Assembly (NCBI GenBank): GCA_019237945.1 | Contig: JAFAOG010000158.1 | Location: forward strand, 1-35,250 | Reading direction: 5' to 3' | DNA length: 35,250 nt | DNA from: Deltaproteobacteria bacterium | GTDB lineage: Bacteria; Myxococcota_A; Polyangia; Haliangiales; Haliangiaceae | Notes under the pieces: model-generated | Told to the model about the DNA's origin: nothing | Seen by the model: only the letters and a program-made list of their open reading frames with translations | Database searches by the model: none | In this document: one piece after another, positions 7,741-17,242 of the stretch | Layout: each line of letters opens with the position of its first letter | Position numbering within the stretch: position 1 is the stretch's first letter | Translations under genes and position numbers: made by a program

Positions 7741-8682
7741 GTGCTCGGGCCTCGCACCACGGTCATCGTCAATCCGAAGTCGCAAGGCGGGCGGCTCGGC
7801 AAGCGCTGGTCCGAGCTCGCCGATACGATCGGTCGCGCGTTCCCGTTCGACGAGGCGCGCACGACGGGCCCGGGCGATGCCACGCGACTGGCGCGCGAAG
7901 CGTTGCGCGGCGGCGCCGAGCGCATCGTCGCGATCGGAGGCGACGGCACGGTCAACGAGGTCGTCAACGGCTTCTTCGACGAGGCGGGCGCGCCGATCAA
8001 CCCCGAGGCGAGCTTCGCGCTGATCCCGTTCGGCACCGGCGGCGATTTCCGCCGCACGTTCGAGCTGCCGACCGATCTCGCCGCGGCCGCCGCCGTGATC
8101 GCGAAGAACCACCGGCGCCGCATCGATGTCGGCAAGCTCGAGCTGACCACCCCCGAGGGCGGCAAGACGATGCGGATGTTCGCGAACATCGCGTCGTTCG
8201 GCGTGTCGGGCGTCGTCGATCGGTTGGTCAACGAGTCGGGCAAGAAGCTCGGCCGGCTGTCGTTCGCGCTCGCCACCGCGCGCGCCACGTGGTCGTACAA
8301 GAACCAGCGCGTGCAGCTGATCTTCGACGGCACCGAGCGCGCCGAGCTGACGATCAGCACGGTCGCGGTCGCGAACGGCCGCTACTTCGGCGGCGCGATG
8401 ATGGTCGCTCCGAATGCCGAGGTCGACGACGGCGTGTTCGACGTCGTCGCGATGGGCGACTTCACGTTCGGCGATCTGGTCAAGAGCGGGCAGCGGCTCT
8501 ACAAGGGCACGCACCTATCGATGGACAAGGTGAGCGTGCGCCGCGCGAAGGTGGTCGAGGCGCTGCCGATCGAGCCGGGCGCGGTCGTCGAGCTCGATGT
8601 CGATGGCGAGTCACCCGGGAAGCTGCCGGCGCGGTTCGAGATCGTGCCCGCGGCCCTGTGGATGGTGGTACCGGGGGCCTGA
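7741..8682 (+). CDS. Diacylglycerol/sphingosine kinase-like lipid kinase (YegS/DagK family)
   Basis: 313 residues, near the usual 300. Members phosphorylate diacylglycerol or related lipids with ATP at the membrane. Signature motifs are present in order: VIVNPKSQGG (nucleotide-binding strand, residues 9-18), GGDGTVNEVVNGF from 66 (the catalytic GGDGT), LIPFGTGGDFRRTF (the GTGNDF-like motif with Gly for Asn), and a C-terminal beta-sandwich with VAVANGRYFGGAMMVAPNAEVDDG, typical of YegS-type enzymes. The start is GTG 7741, directly after a -10. The stop TGA shares its A with the recC ATG (8682), so the two are translationally coupled. A DNA-repair operon headed by a lipid kinase is odd, and co-transcription need not mean shared function. 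Substrate cannot be told from sequence. Confidence 0.88.
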   Translation: MLGPRTTVIVNPKSQGGRLGKRWSELADTIGRAFPFDEARTTGPGDATRLAREALRGGAERIVAIGGDGTVNEVVNGFFDEAGAPINPEASFALIPFGTGGDFRRTFELPTDLAAAAAVIAKNHRRRIDVGKLELTTPEGGKTMRMFANIASFGVSGVVDRLVNESGKKLGRLSFALATARATWSYKNQRVQLIFDGTERAELTISTVAVANGRYFGGAMMVAPNAEVDDGVFDVVAMGDFTFGDLVKSGQRLYKGTHLSMDKVSVRRAKVVEALPIEPGAVVELDVDGESPGKLPARFEIVPAALWMVVPGA

Positions 8683-11600
8683 TGCTTCGCGCGGTGCACG
8701 GCAATCGCACCGAGGCGCTGCTCGGTGCGCTGCTCGAGGCATTGCCTCCAGCGGACCCGTTCTCGCCCACGACGATCGTCGTCGGCAGCCACCTCGTCGC
8801 GCGCTGGTTGTCGCGCGAGATCGCGATGGCGCGCGGCGTCGCGGCGGGCCTCGAGCTGATCACGTTCGATCGGTTCCTCGAGCGCACCTGGGACATGCCC
8901 GCGCTCGACAAGCGTCAGCTCGCGGCCGCGATCGCGAGCGTGCTCGCCGATGGCGCGTTCGTCGCGCGGCTGCCGGCGGTCGCTCATTATCTGGCGGCCG
9001 CGCCGGATGCAGGCGACCGCGCGGGCCCGCGCCGCGTGCAGCTTGCCGAGCACGTCGCGGATCTCGCTTGGCAGTACATGCAGTCGCGGCCGGAGTGGCT
9101 GGGCTCGCTGCTCGACGCGCGCGTGCCGAAGGATCTCGCCGGCGCCGAGCGGGCGCGCTGGCAGATCGTGCTCGTCGCGGAGGCGATCCGGCGCGCGGGC
9201 GATCGCGTGCCGGTGCCGATGCTGCCGTGGGCGCGCAAGCGGGCGAAGCAGCCGGCGCCCGTCGTCGCGCGGCCGGTGTTCGTGTTCGGCGTGTCGTTTC
9301 TGCAGAAGGCGCAGCTCGAGGCGCTGAGCGATCTCGCGAGCGGCACCGATGTCACGGTGTTCGTGCTCGATCCGTGCGCCGAGCTCTGGGACGACCTCAC
9401 GACGGCCGATCCGCTGGTGCTGACGCAGTGGGGACGCGCGGTCCGCGGCACGCTGAGCGCGCTCGTCGAGCGGACCGGTGGTGATATCGATGATGCGTTC
9501 GTCGAGACCGAGCCGCGTAGTGCGCGCGAGCTGCTGCTGTCGGATGTGCTGCATCGCCGCCCGCCGCAGGCCATCGCGGAGGCGTCGCACGGTGTGACCG
9601 TGCTCGCGTGCTCCGATCCGCGCCGCGAGATCGAGGTCGTTGCCGCGAAGATCCGCCACCACCTCGACGAGGATCCGACGCTGTCGGCGCACGAGGTCGC
9701 GGTGTGGATCGCGAGCGATGCCGACCGTTATCTCGCGCAGGCGCCCGCCGCGTTCGAGGCCGTCGGCGTGCCGCATCATCTGATCGACGCGCCGCTCGAC
9801 GATCGCGGGCGCATCGCGGAGGCCGTGCTCGCGCTGCTCGAGCTACCGACCGGCACGCTGGCGCGGCGCGAGCTGCTGCGCGTGATGACGCACCCGGCGG
9901 TGCTCGCGGCGCACCCGCACGTCGACCCGGACGACTGGGTGCGGTGGACGGAGCGGCTGGGCATCGTGCACGGCGCCGATCGCGGCGCGCACACCGAGAC
10001 GTACCTCGCCGAGCATCCGGGCCGCTTTCACTGGGACCAGGGCGTACGGCGGCTCGCGCTCGGCGCGTTCATGCGCGGCGATGGGCCGGTGACGATCGGC
10101 GAGTACACGGTGATGCCCGAGGAGGTCCGGCCCGAGCAGCACGCGAGCGCCGCGACGTACGCGCTGCTCGTCCGGTCGCTGTGCAATGACACGGCGTGGC
10201 TCGCGAAGCACGAGGCGACGCTCACCGCGTGGGCCGATGTGTTCGTCGCGCTCGTCGACAGCTACATCGCGCGCGCGAGCGACGAGGCAAAGCGCGATGT
10301 CGAGCGTGTGCGGTCGATGCTCGCGGGCATCGCGCACGTCGATCTCGATGGGCGGCGCGTCGGATTTCGCGAGGCGCGCGAGCACGCGGTGCGCCGGCTC
10401 GCCGACACGAAGGGCAACCGCGGCGAGCCGCTCGCGGCCGGTGTCATGGTCGCGCCGATCGCGGCGATGCGCGCGATCCCGTTCCGCGTCGTGTGCATCG
10501 TCGGGCTCGCCGAGGGCGCGTTCCCGGCCGGCGATCAGCCGAGCGCGCTCGACGTGCGCGAGCCGAAGCCCGGCGACATCTCGCCGCGCGACCGCGATCG
10601 CCACGCATTTCTCGAGGTCGTGCTCGGCGCGCGCGATGCGCTGTACCTCAGCTATGTCGCGGCGGAGCCGAAGAGCGGCCAGGCGCTCGGGCCGTCGTCG
10701 GTCGTGCTCGAGCTTGCCGATGCGCTCGCCCCGTACGTCGGGGCGCCGTCGAGCAAGGAGGCGCTCGAGCTGATCACGCAGCGCCAGCCGCTCCACCGCT
10801 GGACGCAGGCTGCGAGCGACGCGACGCTGCCCGCCGGCGTCGCGAGCGAGCAGTGGGCGGTGCGCGTGCGCGATGCGATGCGCGCGCATCTGCGCGGCCA
10901 CGGCTGGGCGATCCCCGACGAAGACGGCATCCACGCGCTGCTCGATGCGCAACCGCCGCTGCGCGCGGCGCTCGGGCTGCTCGATGCACCGCCGGCGCCT
11001 CCGCCGGTGACGGCGCGGCCGATCGGGTTGACCACGCTGCGCGGCTTCCTCGAGTCGCCGGTGCAGGCGTGGGCGCAGGCGGTGCTCGGCCTCGACGAGC
11101 TTCCCGACGACGAGACGATCGAGCACAGCGACGAGCCGTTCGATGTCGATGCGCCGGCGCGCGCGCTCGTGCTGCGCGAGGTGCTCGCGAGCCACCTGCG
11201 GGCGCCCGAGCAAGACCTCGAGGCGGTGTACGACGCGGTCGTCGCGGATCTCGAGTTGCGCGGTCAGTTCCCGGTCGGCGTGTTCGGCAGCGCGGCGCGC
11301 GGCAAGGACATCGACACGCTGCGCGCGTGGCGCGAGAAGCTCGGTCCGATCGAGGTCGGCGCGGCGACGCGGCTCGCGTTCGGCCGCTCGACGTCCAAGG
11401 TCGCCGACCTGCGCGCCGCGATCCCGCTCGACCTCGGTGGCGGCCGCAGCGTGCGGCTCGTCGGGCAGACCGAGCTGCTGCTCGCGAGCGATGGCCGCTA
11501 CACGTCGGTCGTGCCGCTCGTCGGCGACGGCGGCAAGAAGGACCACCGTCACCTGCGCGGCGCGTTCGATCACGTCGTGCTCGCCGCCGCCGAGCTCGCG

Positions 11601-11945
11601 ACGCAGGGCCACGCGCACGTGCTGCTCGATCGCGACGGCAAGGCGTGGCGGGTCGAGCACGCGCCGTGGCGCCCCGACGACGCGCGCGCCTTCCTCGCCG
11701 AGCTCGTCCGCGAGCTGATCGATCAACCACACGGCTATGCGCTTCCGTTCGACCAGCTCGTGCGGGCGCTCGAAGGAAAGTCGCTCGAGCTCCACCGCGA
11801 TCCGAAGAAGTCGGTGCGGTTCGGGCCGATCCAGCGCCTCGATGGCCTCGCGCTGCCCGACGACGCGGTCGTGATCGCGGAGCGCCGCCTGCGCCCGCTG
11901 ATCGAGCGGATGACCGGCGATCACTCGATCGGAGAGGTCAAGTGA
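8682..11945 (+). CDS. recC: Exodeoxyribonuclease V gamma subunit
   Basis: 1087 residues, close to the 1122 of E. coli RecC. RecC is the inactivated helicase/nuclease scaffold of the RecBCD end-processing machine and reads Chi in enterobacteria. Visible family traits are the N-terminal VVGSHLVARWLSREIA, the FGVSFLQKAQLEAL region, GVTVLACSDPRREIEVVAAK (RecC-type 'SPxRExE' block), APIAAMRAIPFRVVCIVGL followed by AEGAFPA (helicase-like domain 2), and a degenerate C-terminal nuclease-like domain. No Walker A is seen, as expected. The start ATG 8682 overlaps the upstream stop by one base, and the next gene's GTG overlaps this stop by three bases. Identification rests on these motifs plus the adjacent recB and recD. 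Chi recognition residues cannot be predicted. Confidence 0.92.
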   Translation: MLRAVHGNRTEALLGALLEALPPADPFSPTTIVVGSHLVARWLSREIAMARGVAAGLELITFDRFLERTWDMPALDKRQLAAAIASVLADGAFVARLPAVAHYLAAAPDAGDRAGPRRVQLAEHVADLAWQYMQSRPEWLGSLLDARVPKDLAGAERARWQIVLVAEAIRRAGDRVPVPMLPWARKRAKQPAPVVARPVFVFGVSFLQKAQLEALSDLASGTDVTVFVLDPCAELWDDLTTADPLVLTQWGRAVRGTLSALVERTGGDIDDAFVETEPRSARELLLSDVLHRRPPQAIAEASHGVTVLACSDPRREIEVVAAKIRHHLDEDPTLSAHEVAVWIASDADRYLAQAPAAFEAVGVPHHLIDAPLDDRGRIAEAVLALLELPTGTLARRELLRVMTHPAVLAAHPHVDPDDWVRWTERLGIVHGADRGAHTETYLAEHPGRFHWDQGVRRLALGAFMRGDGPVTIGEYTVMPEEVRPEQHASAATYALLVRSLCNDTAWLAKHEATLTAWADVFVALVDSYIARASDEAKRDVERVRSMLAGIAHVDLDGRRVGFREAREHAVRRLADTKGNRGEPLAAGVMVAPIAAMRAIPFRVVCIVGLAEGAFPAGDQPSALDVREPKPGDISPRDRDRHAFLEVVLGARDALYLSYVAAEPKSGQALGPSSVVLELADALAPYVGAPSSKEALELITQRQPLHRWTQAASDATLPAGVASEQWAVRVRDAMRAHLRGHGWAIPDEDGIHALLDAQPPLRAALGLLDAPPAPPPVTARPIGLTTLRGFLESPVQAWAQAVLGLDELPDDETIEHSDEPFDVDAPARALVLREVLASHLRAPEQDLEAVYDAVVADLELRGQFPVGVFGSAARGKDIDTLRAWREKLGPIEVGAATRLAFGRSTSKVADLRAAIPLDLGGGRSVRLVGQTELLLASDGRYTSVVPLVGDGGKKDHRHLRGAFDHVVLAAAELATQGHAHVLLDRDGKAWRVEHAPWRPDDARAFLAELVRELIDQPHGYALPFDQLVRALEGKSLELHRDPKKSVRFGPIQRLDGLALPDDAVVIAERRLRPLIERMTGDHSIGEVK

Positions 11946-14900
11946 TCGTCCGCGCGGCGCGTCCGCCATCGCTGCCCGTCGCGGGAGAGCGGTTCGTCGT
12001 CGTCGAGGCGTCGGCCGGTACGGGCAAGACGTACTTCCTCGAGCACCGCGTCGCGGATCTCGTGATCGGCGGCGCCGAGCTGTCGCAGATCCTGCTCGTC
12101 ACGTTCACCGACAAGGCGGTCGCCGAGCTGCGCATGCGCATCCGCGACCTGCTCGACCGGCTGTCGCGCCTCGACGTCTCGACGGACAGCGAGCCCGCGT
12201 GGGAGCTCGACGATGCGGCGCGCGCGCGCCTGCGGGCGGCCGTGATCGCATTCGATCATGCGCCGATCTTCACGATCCACGGCTTCTGCCACCGCGTGCT
12301 GATCGAGGACGCATTCGCGGCGCGCCGGCTGTTCCAGCAGGAGCAGGTCGCCGACGAGGTCGCGTTCGATTCGGCGTTCTCCGCGCTGCTGCGCGAGCGG
12401 TTCTCGATCGCATCCCCGGACCGAGAGCTCCTCGCCGCGTACCTGCGCTACAAGGGCACGACCGAGCAGCTGCGCAAGGTGCTGCTCGACTGCTCGCGCA
12501 AGGACGCGCGCGCGCGCCGCCGCTTCGATCCCGAGGCCGCCCTCGCCCTCGGTCAGCGGTTGCGCGACGAGCTCGGCTCGCCGGAGCGCCGCGCCGCGAT
12601 CCTGCAGACGTGCGAGTGGGGCAACCAGTCGAAGAAGGCGCCGGGCTGGCTCGACGAGCTTGCGGCCGGGCTCGAGCGGTGGGACGGCACGGCGATCGGC
12701 GTGCTCGCGCTGTGCGACGACATCGGCGAGCGCGCCGACGCGCTGACGAAGCGCTACACGAGCAAGCGGCCGGTGCTCCACGAGGCGCTGCTGGCGGTGA
12801 AGCGGATGATGTCGCTCGAGGAAGCGATCGCGATCGAGCTGCTGCCTCACGTGATGACGCGAATCGCCGCCGACAAGGCCGAGCGCGGCATGTTCGACTA
12901 CAAGGACATGCTCGAGCTCGTGCGCGACGCGCTGCGCGGCGAACGCGGGCCCGAGCTGGCGCACCGCCTCCGCGAGCGCACGCCGTGGGTGATGATCGAC
13001 GAGTTCCAGGACACCGACGAGATCCAGTGGGAGATCTTCAAGACGGTGTGGCTGCACGAGGAAGCGCGCGGCCTGACGATCGTCGGCGATCCGAAGCAGG
13101 CGATCTACGGCTTCCGCGGCGCGGACGTCGCGACGTACATGGATGCGCGCGATCAGCTGCTCGGGCTCGGCGCGCATCGCGTGTCGCTCGAGGAGAACCG
13201 GCGATCGGTCGCGCCGCTCGTCGAGGCGGTCAACACGCTGATCAACCAGCCGCTCAACGAGCTGCTCGATCAGGACATCCGTTACGAGCATCCGGTGCGC
13301 GCCGCCGGCGACATCGCGTGCGAAGGGTCGCGCCCGCCGATCACGGTGTTCCAGCTCGTCGAGACGGCGGCCGAGGACGACCTCGCCGCCGCGATCGGCG
13401 AGGAGATCGAGCGGCTGCGCGCGCGCCCGCCGGCGTGGCGTCACCGCGGGACGTCGCCCGCGTTCTCGCTAGGTCAGGTGATGGTGCTGACGCGCTCGAA
13501 CAAGGAGAGCAGCGAGGTCGCGGCGTCGCTGCGCGCGCGCGGGCTCGCGTGTGCGGTCGTCGAGAGCGAGAAGCTGTTCAAGACGCGCGAGGCCGCCGAG
13601 CTGGCAGCCGTGCTCGCCGCGATCGCCGCGCCGCGTGACCGGAGCGCCCGGCTGCGCGCCCTGCGCACGCGGTTCTTCGACGTCAAGTGGACGGAGCTGA
13701 TGCGCGTCGTCGATGCGCCCGATCACCACCCGGCGATCGCGCGGCTGTTCGACTGGGCGGCGCTCGCGGCCAAGCGCGAGTACGAGGCGCTGTTCCGCCG
13801 CCTGATCGACGACAGCCGCTTCGCGGCGCGCACGCTCGTGTGCGGCGGCGGCGAACGCGCGGTGATCAACACGTGGCACGTGATCGAGCTGCTGCTCGAG
13901 GAGGTGTCGCGCTCGCGCGGCGATCTCAACGAGCTCGTCACGCAGCTGCGGCGCTGGATCGATCAGCACGATCCCGTCGAGGAGGATCGCGACATCCAGC
14001 GCGCCGAGACCGATGCCGACGCGGTCCGCGTGCTCACGATCCACAAGGCGAAGGGCCTCGAGGCGCCGTACGTGTTCCTCTACGGTGCGGCGAGCAAGCC
14101 GGGGCTGCAGCGCGTCCACACGCTGCACGACAGCGCCGGCCGCGCGCTCGTCGTGACGACGAAGATGACGCCGGAGCTCGAGGCGGAGGAGGCGGCCGAG
14201 AACGAGCGGCTCGCGTACGTCGCGCTGACGCGCGCGCAGGTGCGGATGTACTTGCCGCTGTACGGCGAGCGCGTCGACAAGCGGTCGACGTATCACCACG
14301 TGCAGCGCTGCCTCGCGCCGCTCGTCAACACCGGCCACGGGCGGTTCGAGGTGATCGCGGTCGCCGCCGAGAACGATCCGCAGCCGCCCGCGGACGCGCT
14401 CGCGAGCTTCGACGTGCCGCCGCCTCCCGCGCTCGCCGAGATCGCGCCCGTCACGCGCGCCGGCCTCGCGATGTGGTCGTACACGCGCCTCGCTCATGAC
14501 CTCGCGATCGCGCGGAGCGCGGACCTCAGCGCCGCCGAGATCGAGCGCGCCGAGCTCGATGCCGATGCGGATGCGGCGGCGCCCGACGCGCGCGACGAGC
14601 TCCCGGCCGACGAGCTGCCTCCGGGCAGCGACAGCGGTCTGTTCCTGCACGACCTGTTCGAGCACGTCGACCTGCGCGTCGCCGAGGCCACCGCCGAGCA
14701 GCTCGCCGACTTCGGCCGCCAGCGCGGCATCGCGCCGGCCTACCACGCCCATGCGGCCCGCCTCGTGCGCGAGACGCTCGTGCAGCCGCTCGGCGACCTC
14801 CCGCCGCTCGTCGAGGCGACCGCGCTCGCGCGCGAGGTCGAGTTCGCGTACCCGATTCCGGGCGCGCCGGGGCGCGGGCTCGTCAAGGGCTTCATCGACG

Positions 14901-15163
14901 CGCTCGTCGTGTACGGCGATGACCTGTGGGTGCTCGACTACAAGAGCGACCGCCTCGCGAATCCGGCGCGCGCGAAGGAGCACGCGTTCGAGCACTACGG
15001 CGTGCAGGCGCGCCTGTACTCGCTCGCGGCCGACAAGCTGCGCGGCTCGCGCGCGCTGCGCGGCGTGCTGTTCGCGTTCGTGAGGCACGGCGTCGTCGTG
15101 CCGATCACCGTCGACGGCGACGCGCTCGCCACCTACGCGAGCTGGCTGGAGGGGCTGCGATGA
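11942..15163 (+). CDS. recB: Exodeoxyribonuclease V beta subunit (helicase-nuclease)
   Basis: 1073 residues (E. coli 1180). A 3'-5' SF1 helicase fused to a nuclease, it unwinds and degrades DNA ends and loads RecA. Helicase motifs: Walker A EASAGTGKT (22-30), VTFTDKAVAELRMRI, MIDEFQDTDEIQWE (motif II), VGDPKQAIYGFRGADV (motif III), VRVLTIHKAKGLEAPYVFL (motif V), and LAYVALTRAQVRMY (motif VI). All four nuclease residues are in place: H903 (FLHDLFEH), D986 (KGFIDAL), and D999 and K1001 in LDYKSD. These correspond to H956, D1067, D1080 and K1082 of E. coli. The start GTG 11942 overlaps the recC stop (GTGA), which fits the N-terminus shortly before Walker A. The open frame extends far upstream inside recC, but that part is shadow sequence. 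Confidence 0.96.
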   Translation: MIVRAARPPSLPVAGERFVVVEASAGTGKTYFLEHRVADLVIGGAELSQILLVTFTDKAVAELRMRIRDLLDRLSRLDVSTDSEPAWELDDAARARLRAAVIAFDHAPIFTIHGFCHRVLIEDAFAARRLFQQEQVADEVAFDSAFSALLRERFSIASPDRELLAAYLRYKGTTEQLRKVLLDCSRKDARARRRFDPEAALALGQRLRDELGSPERRAAILQTCEWGNQSKKAPGWLDELAAGLERWDGTAIGVLALCDDIGERADALTKRYTSKRPVLHEALLAVKRMMSLEEAIAIELLPHVMTRIAADKAERGMFDYKDMLELVRDALRGERGPELAHRLRERTPWVMIDEFQDTDEIQWEIFKTVWLHEEARGLTIVGDPKQAIYGFRGADVATYMDARDQLLGLGAHRVSLEENRRSVAPLVEAVNTLINQPLNELLDQDIRYEHPVRAAGDIACEGSRPPITVFQLVETAAEDDLAAAIGEEIERLRARPPAWRHRGTSPAFSLGQVMVLTRSNKESSEVAASLRARGLACAVVESEKLFKTREAAELAAVLAAIAAPRDRSARLRALRTRFFDVKWTELMRVVDAPDHHPAIARLFDWAALAAKREYEALFRRLIDDSRFAARTLVCGGGERAVINTWHVIELLLEEVSRSRGDLNELVTQLRRWIDQHDPVEEDRDIQRAETDADAVRVLTIHKAKGLEAPYVFLYGAASKPGLQRVHTLHDSAGRALVVTTKMTPELEAEEAAENERLAYVALTRAQVRMYLPLYGERVDKRSTYHHVQRCLAPLVNTGHGRFEVIAVAAENDPQPPADALASFDVPPPPALAEIAPVTRAGLAMWSYTRLAHDLAIARSADLSAAEIERAELDADADAAAPDARDELPADELPPGSDSGLFLHDLFEHVDLRVAEATAEQLADFGRQRGIAPAYHAHAARLVRETLVQPLGDLPPLVEATALAREVEFAYPIPGAPGRGLVKGFIDALVVYGDDLWVLDYKSDRLANPARAKEHAFEHYGVQARLYSLAADKLRGSRALRGVLFAFVRHGVVVPITVDGDALATYASWLEGLR

Positions 15164-17025
15164 TCCATCCGAAGGGCACGCTACGCGTCCGCTTCGAGCC
15201 GGCGCCCACCGACGACATCTTCCGCCGGCTCGGCATCGGCGCGCGCCGCTGCGACCTCGGCGACGAGGGCCTCTACCTCGCCGAGGAGATCGTCGCGGCG
15301 GACCGCTGGCTGGGCGGCTCCGATCCCGAGGCGCTCGGCATCATGGTGCTCGCGCTGATGATCGCGCAGCGCCAGGGCTCGAGCCGGCTCCCGCTCGACC
15401 CGAAGGGCCGGCTCAAGACGCTGGTCGGCGAGATCCTGCGCGTCGCCGGGCACGAAGGCGATGCGGGTCGCATCGTCAAGCGGATCGCCGCGCTCGCCGG
15501 CGCGCCGGGATTTCACTCCGTGATCGGCAGCGGCGATGCGCGCTCGCCGCTCGTCGTCGAAGCGGGCTGCCTGTACACCGAGCGCTCGCGCCACCTCGAG
15601 AAGCGCGTCGCCGAGAAGCTCGCGGCCCGCGTGCGCGCGACCATGCCGGCGAATGTCGCCGACGCGCCGGGACTGTCCGCGGAGCAGAATGCGGCCGTGA
15701 AGCTCGCGGCGACCGGCGCGCTCACCGTGGTCACCGGCGGCCCGGGCACGGGCAAGACGCTGGTCGCGTCCGCGATCGTCCGCGCGTTCACACAGCTCGG
15801 CATCGGCCCGATCGCGCTCGCCGCGCAGACCGGCAAGGCCGCGAACCGGCTGACCGAGGTGATGGTGCAGCAGCTCGGCCCCAACCCGCCCCCGCCGGCC
15901 GGCCAGACACTGCACCGCCTGCTCGGCTACCGCGGCGACGGCTTCGCGCATCACGCGCAGAGCCCGCTCCCCGTCGGCGCCGTGATCGTCGACGAGGCGT
16001 CGATGATCGATCTCGAGCTGATGGACGCGCTGCTCGACGCGCTGCCGAAGACGGTACCGCTCGTCCTGATCGGCGACGCGCACCAGCTCCCCGCGATCGA
16101 TGCCGGCCAGATCCTCGCGGACCTCGTCGATGCAAATGCCCGCGTCGCGACGCTCGCTCACTCGTACCGCATGGATGCGAGCGATCCGCGCGGCCGCGCC
16201 GTGCTCGCCGCCGCGAATGCGATCCATGCCGGCGAGGCCGAGAAGCTGACGGCGAAGGCGGGCCTCGCGACGCAGCGGACGCCGGGCACACTCGCGTGGT
16301 CGGGTTGCGAGTGGGTCGACGCCGCAACCGGCGATGCGCCGCGCGCGATCGCGACCGCGATGTGGCACCACTTCGACGGCCAGCGCGCGCAGCAGCTCGC
16401 GAACGACACCGTGTTCCGATTCATCGACGGCCACATCGATCCGGCGCAGGCCGCACCGCTCGAGGAGCTGTGGGCCCTGCTCGGTCGCGCGCGCCTGCTC
16501 GCGGTCACGCGCGGCTTGCCGACCGGCTCGCAGGCGCTCAACGCCGTCGTCCATCAGCTCGCGCTCGAACGGATGACGGCGTCGATGCGGCCGGACTTCG
16601 TGCCAGGCGAGCCAGTGATGATCACGGCGAACGACTACACGCGCGGCCTGTTCAACGGCGACCAGGGCATCATCGTCCGCGCCGACGACGCCGGAGGCGG
16701 CTCGCATCGCTATCGCGCGGTGTTCCGCGTCGCGGGCCAGCTCGTGCCGTTCGCGATCGAGGCGCTGCGCGACCGGCTCGAGCTCGCGTGGGCGCTCACC
16801 GTGCACAAGGCGCAGGGCAGCGAGCTCGACGCGATCGCGCTCGTGCTGCCCGAGGACGAGCACCAGCCGCTACTGACCCGCGAGCTGCTCTACACCGGCC
16901 TCACGCGCGCCCGCCACGCCGCGGTGCTATGTGGCTCGAAGGCCGCGATCCACGCCGCCGGCAAGCGCCGCGCGCTGCGCGAGTCCGGGCTCGCCGACCG
17001 CCTCCGCGCGACGCTCGCACCCTGA
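15160..17025 (+). CDS. recD: Exodeoxyribonuclease V alpha subunit (5'-3' helicase)
   Basis: 621 residues (E. coli 608). The second motor of RecBCD, moving 5' to 3'. An N-terminal helical domain that contacts RecC is followed by Walker A GGPGTGKT (193-200), AQTGKAANRL, VIVDEASMIDLELM (Walker B), LIGDAHQLPAIDAG (motif III), the C-terminal ALTVHKAQGSELDAI (motif V) and ELLYTGLTRAR (motif VI). It lacks the longer N-terminus of stand-alone RecD2, and it sits with recC and recB, so it belongs to a true RecBCD. The ATG overlaps the recB stop in the four-base ATGA. No terminator hairpin is evident after the stop. The next small gene has its own -10. Confidence 0.96.
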   Translation: MIHPKGTLRVRFEPAPTDDIFRRLGIGARRCDLGDEGLYLAEEIVAADRWLGGSDPEALGIMVLALMIAQRQGSSRLPLDPKGRLKTLVGEILRVAGHEGDAGRIVKRIAALAGAPGFHSVIGSGDARSPLVVEAGCLYTERSRHLEKRVAEKLAARVRATMPANVADAPGLSAEQNAAVKLAATGALTVVTGGPGTGKTLVASAIVRAFTQLGIGPIALAAQTGKAANRLTEVMVQQLGPNPPPPAGQTLHRLLGYRGDGFAHHAQSPLPVGAVIVDEASMIDLELMDALLDALPKTVPLVLIGDAHQLPAIDAGQILADLVDANARVATLAHSYRMDASDPRGRAVLAAANAIHAGEAEKLTAKAGLATQRTPGTLAWSGCEWVDAATGDAPRAIATAMWHHFDGQRAQQLANDTVFRFIDGHIDPAQAAPLEELWALLGRARLLAVTRGLPTGSQALNAVVHQLALERMTASMRPDFVPGEPVMITANDYTRGLFNGDQGIIVRADDAGGGSHRYRAVFRVAGQLVPFAIEALRDRLELAWALTVHKAQGSELDAIALVLPEDEHQPLLTRELLYTGLTRARHAAVLCGSKAAIHAAGKRRALRESGLADRLRATLAP

Positions 17026-17047
17026 TGCGCACGCCACGCGCGCCGGG

Positions 17048-17053
17048 TACGCT
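17048..17053 (+). promoter_or_regulatory. -10 hexamer TACGCT for the small zinc-ribbon gene
   Basis: Ends exactly 6 bases before the GTG at 17060. The same hexamer at the same distance recurs at 21058 and 25344. Confidence 0.5.
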
Positions 17054-17059
17054 GACGCC

Positions 17060-17242
17060 GTGACCGACTGCCCGCACACCGAACGCCGCGAGGGCCGCTG
17101 CGTCGCGTGTGGCGACTGCCTGCACGAGATCGTGCTCAACGGTGCGTGCTTCATCTGCGGCACGACCGACCTCGATCCGATCGCGATGTCCCCGAAGAAG
17201 GACGGCCTCGTACCGCCTGACAAGCTCGTCCGCAAGAAGTGA
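17060..17242 (+). CDS. Small six-cysteine zinc-ribbon-like protein
   Basis: 60 residues from GTG 17060, 34 bp after recD. Cysteines are at 4, 14, 17, 20, 30 and 33, giving a CxxCxxC cluster and a CxxC; four of them, with H6 or H22, could hold one zinc or more. The C-terminal third is basic (SPKKDGLVPPDKLVRKK). No family is recognised. It resembles small zinc-ribbon nucleic-acid or protein adaptors, but this is only a guess. The start is set by TACGCT ending 6 bases upstream. The longer reading from 16931 would overlap recD and is arginine-rich shadow. Its stop TGA (17240-17242) abuts the convergent lipoprotein stop so that the two form TGATCA. Codon use is like the neighbours. Confidence 0.68.
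   Translation: MTDCPHTERREGRCVACGDCLHEIVLNGACFICGTTDLDPIAMSPKKDGLVPPDKLVRKK

Noticed and set aside
7737-8681. In-frame extension of the recC frame upstream of 8682
   Set aside because: It overlaps the lipid kinase in another frame and is arginine-rich. The ATG at 8682, sharing a base with the kinase stop, begins sequence with recognisable RecC character.
10196-11941. In-frame extension of recB into recC
   Set aside because: A third frame of recC with arginine-rich composition. The GTGA overlap at 11942 gives a start that fits RecB family length.
9843-11969. Large minus-strand frame inside recC
   Set aside because: Low-complexity Arg/Ala/Asp translation with no motif, entirely antisense to recC.
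15181-16863. Large minus-strand frame inside recD
   Set aside because: Antisense shadow of recD with no family resemblance.
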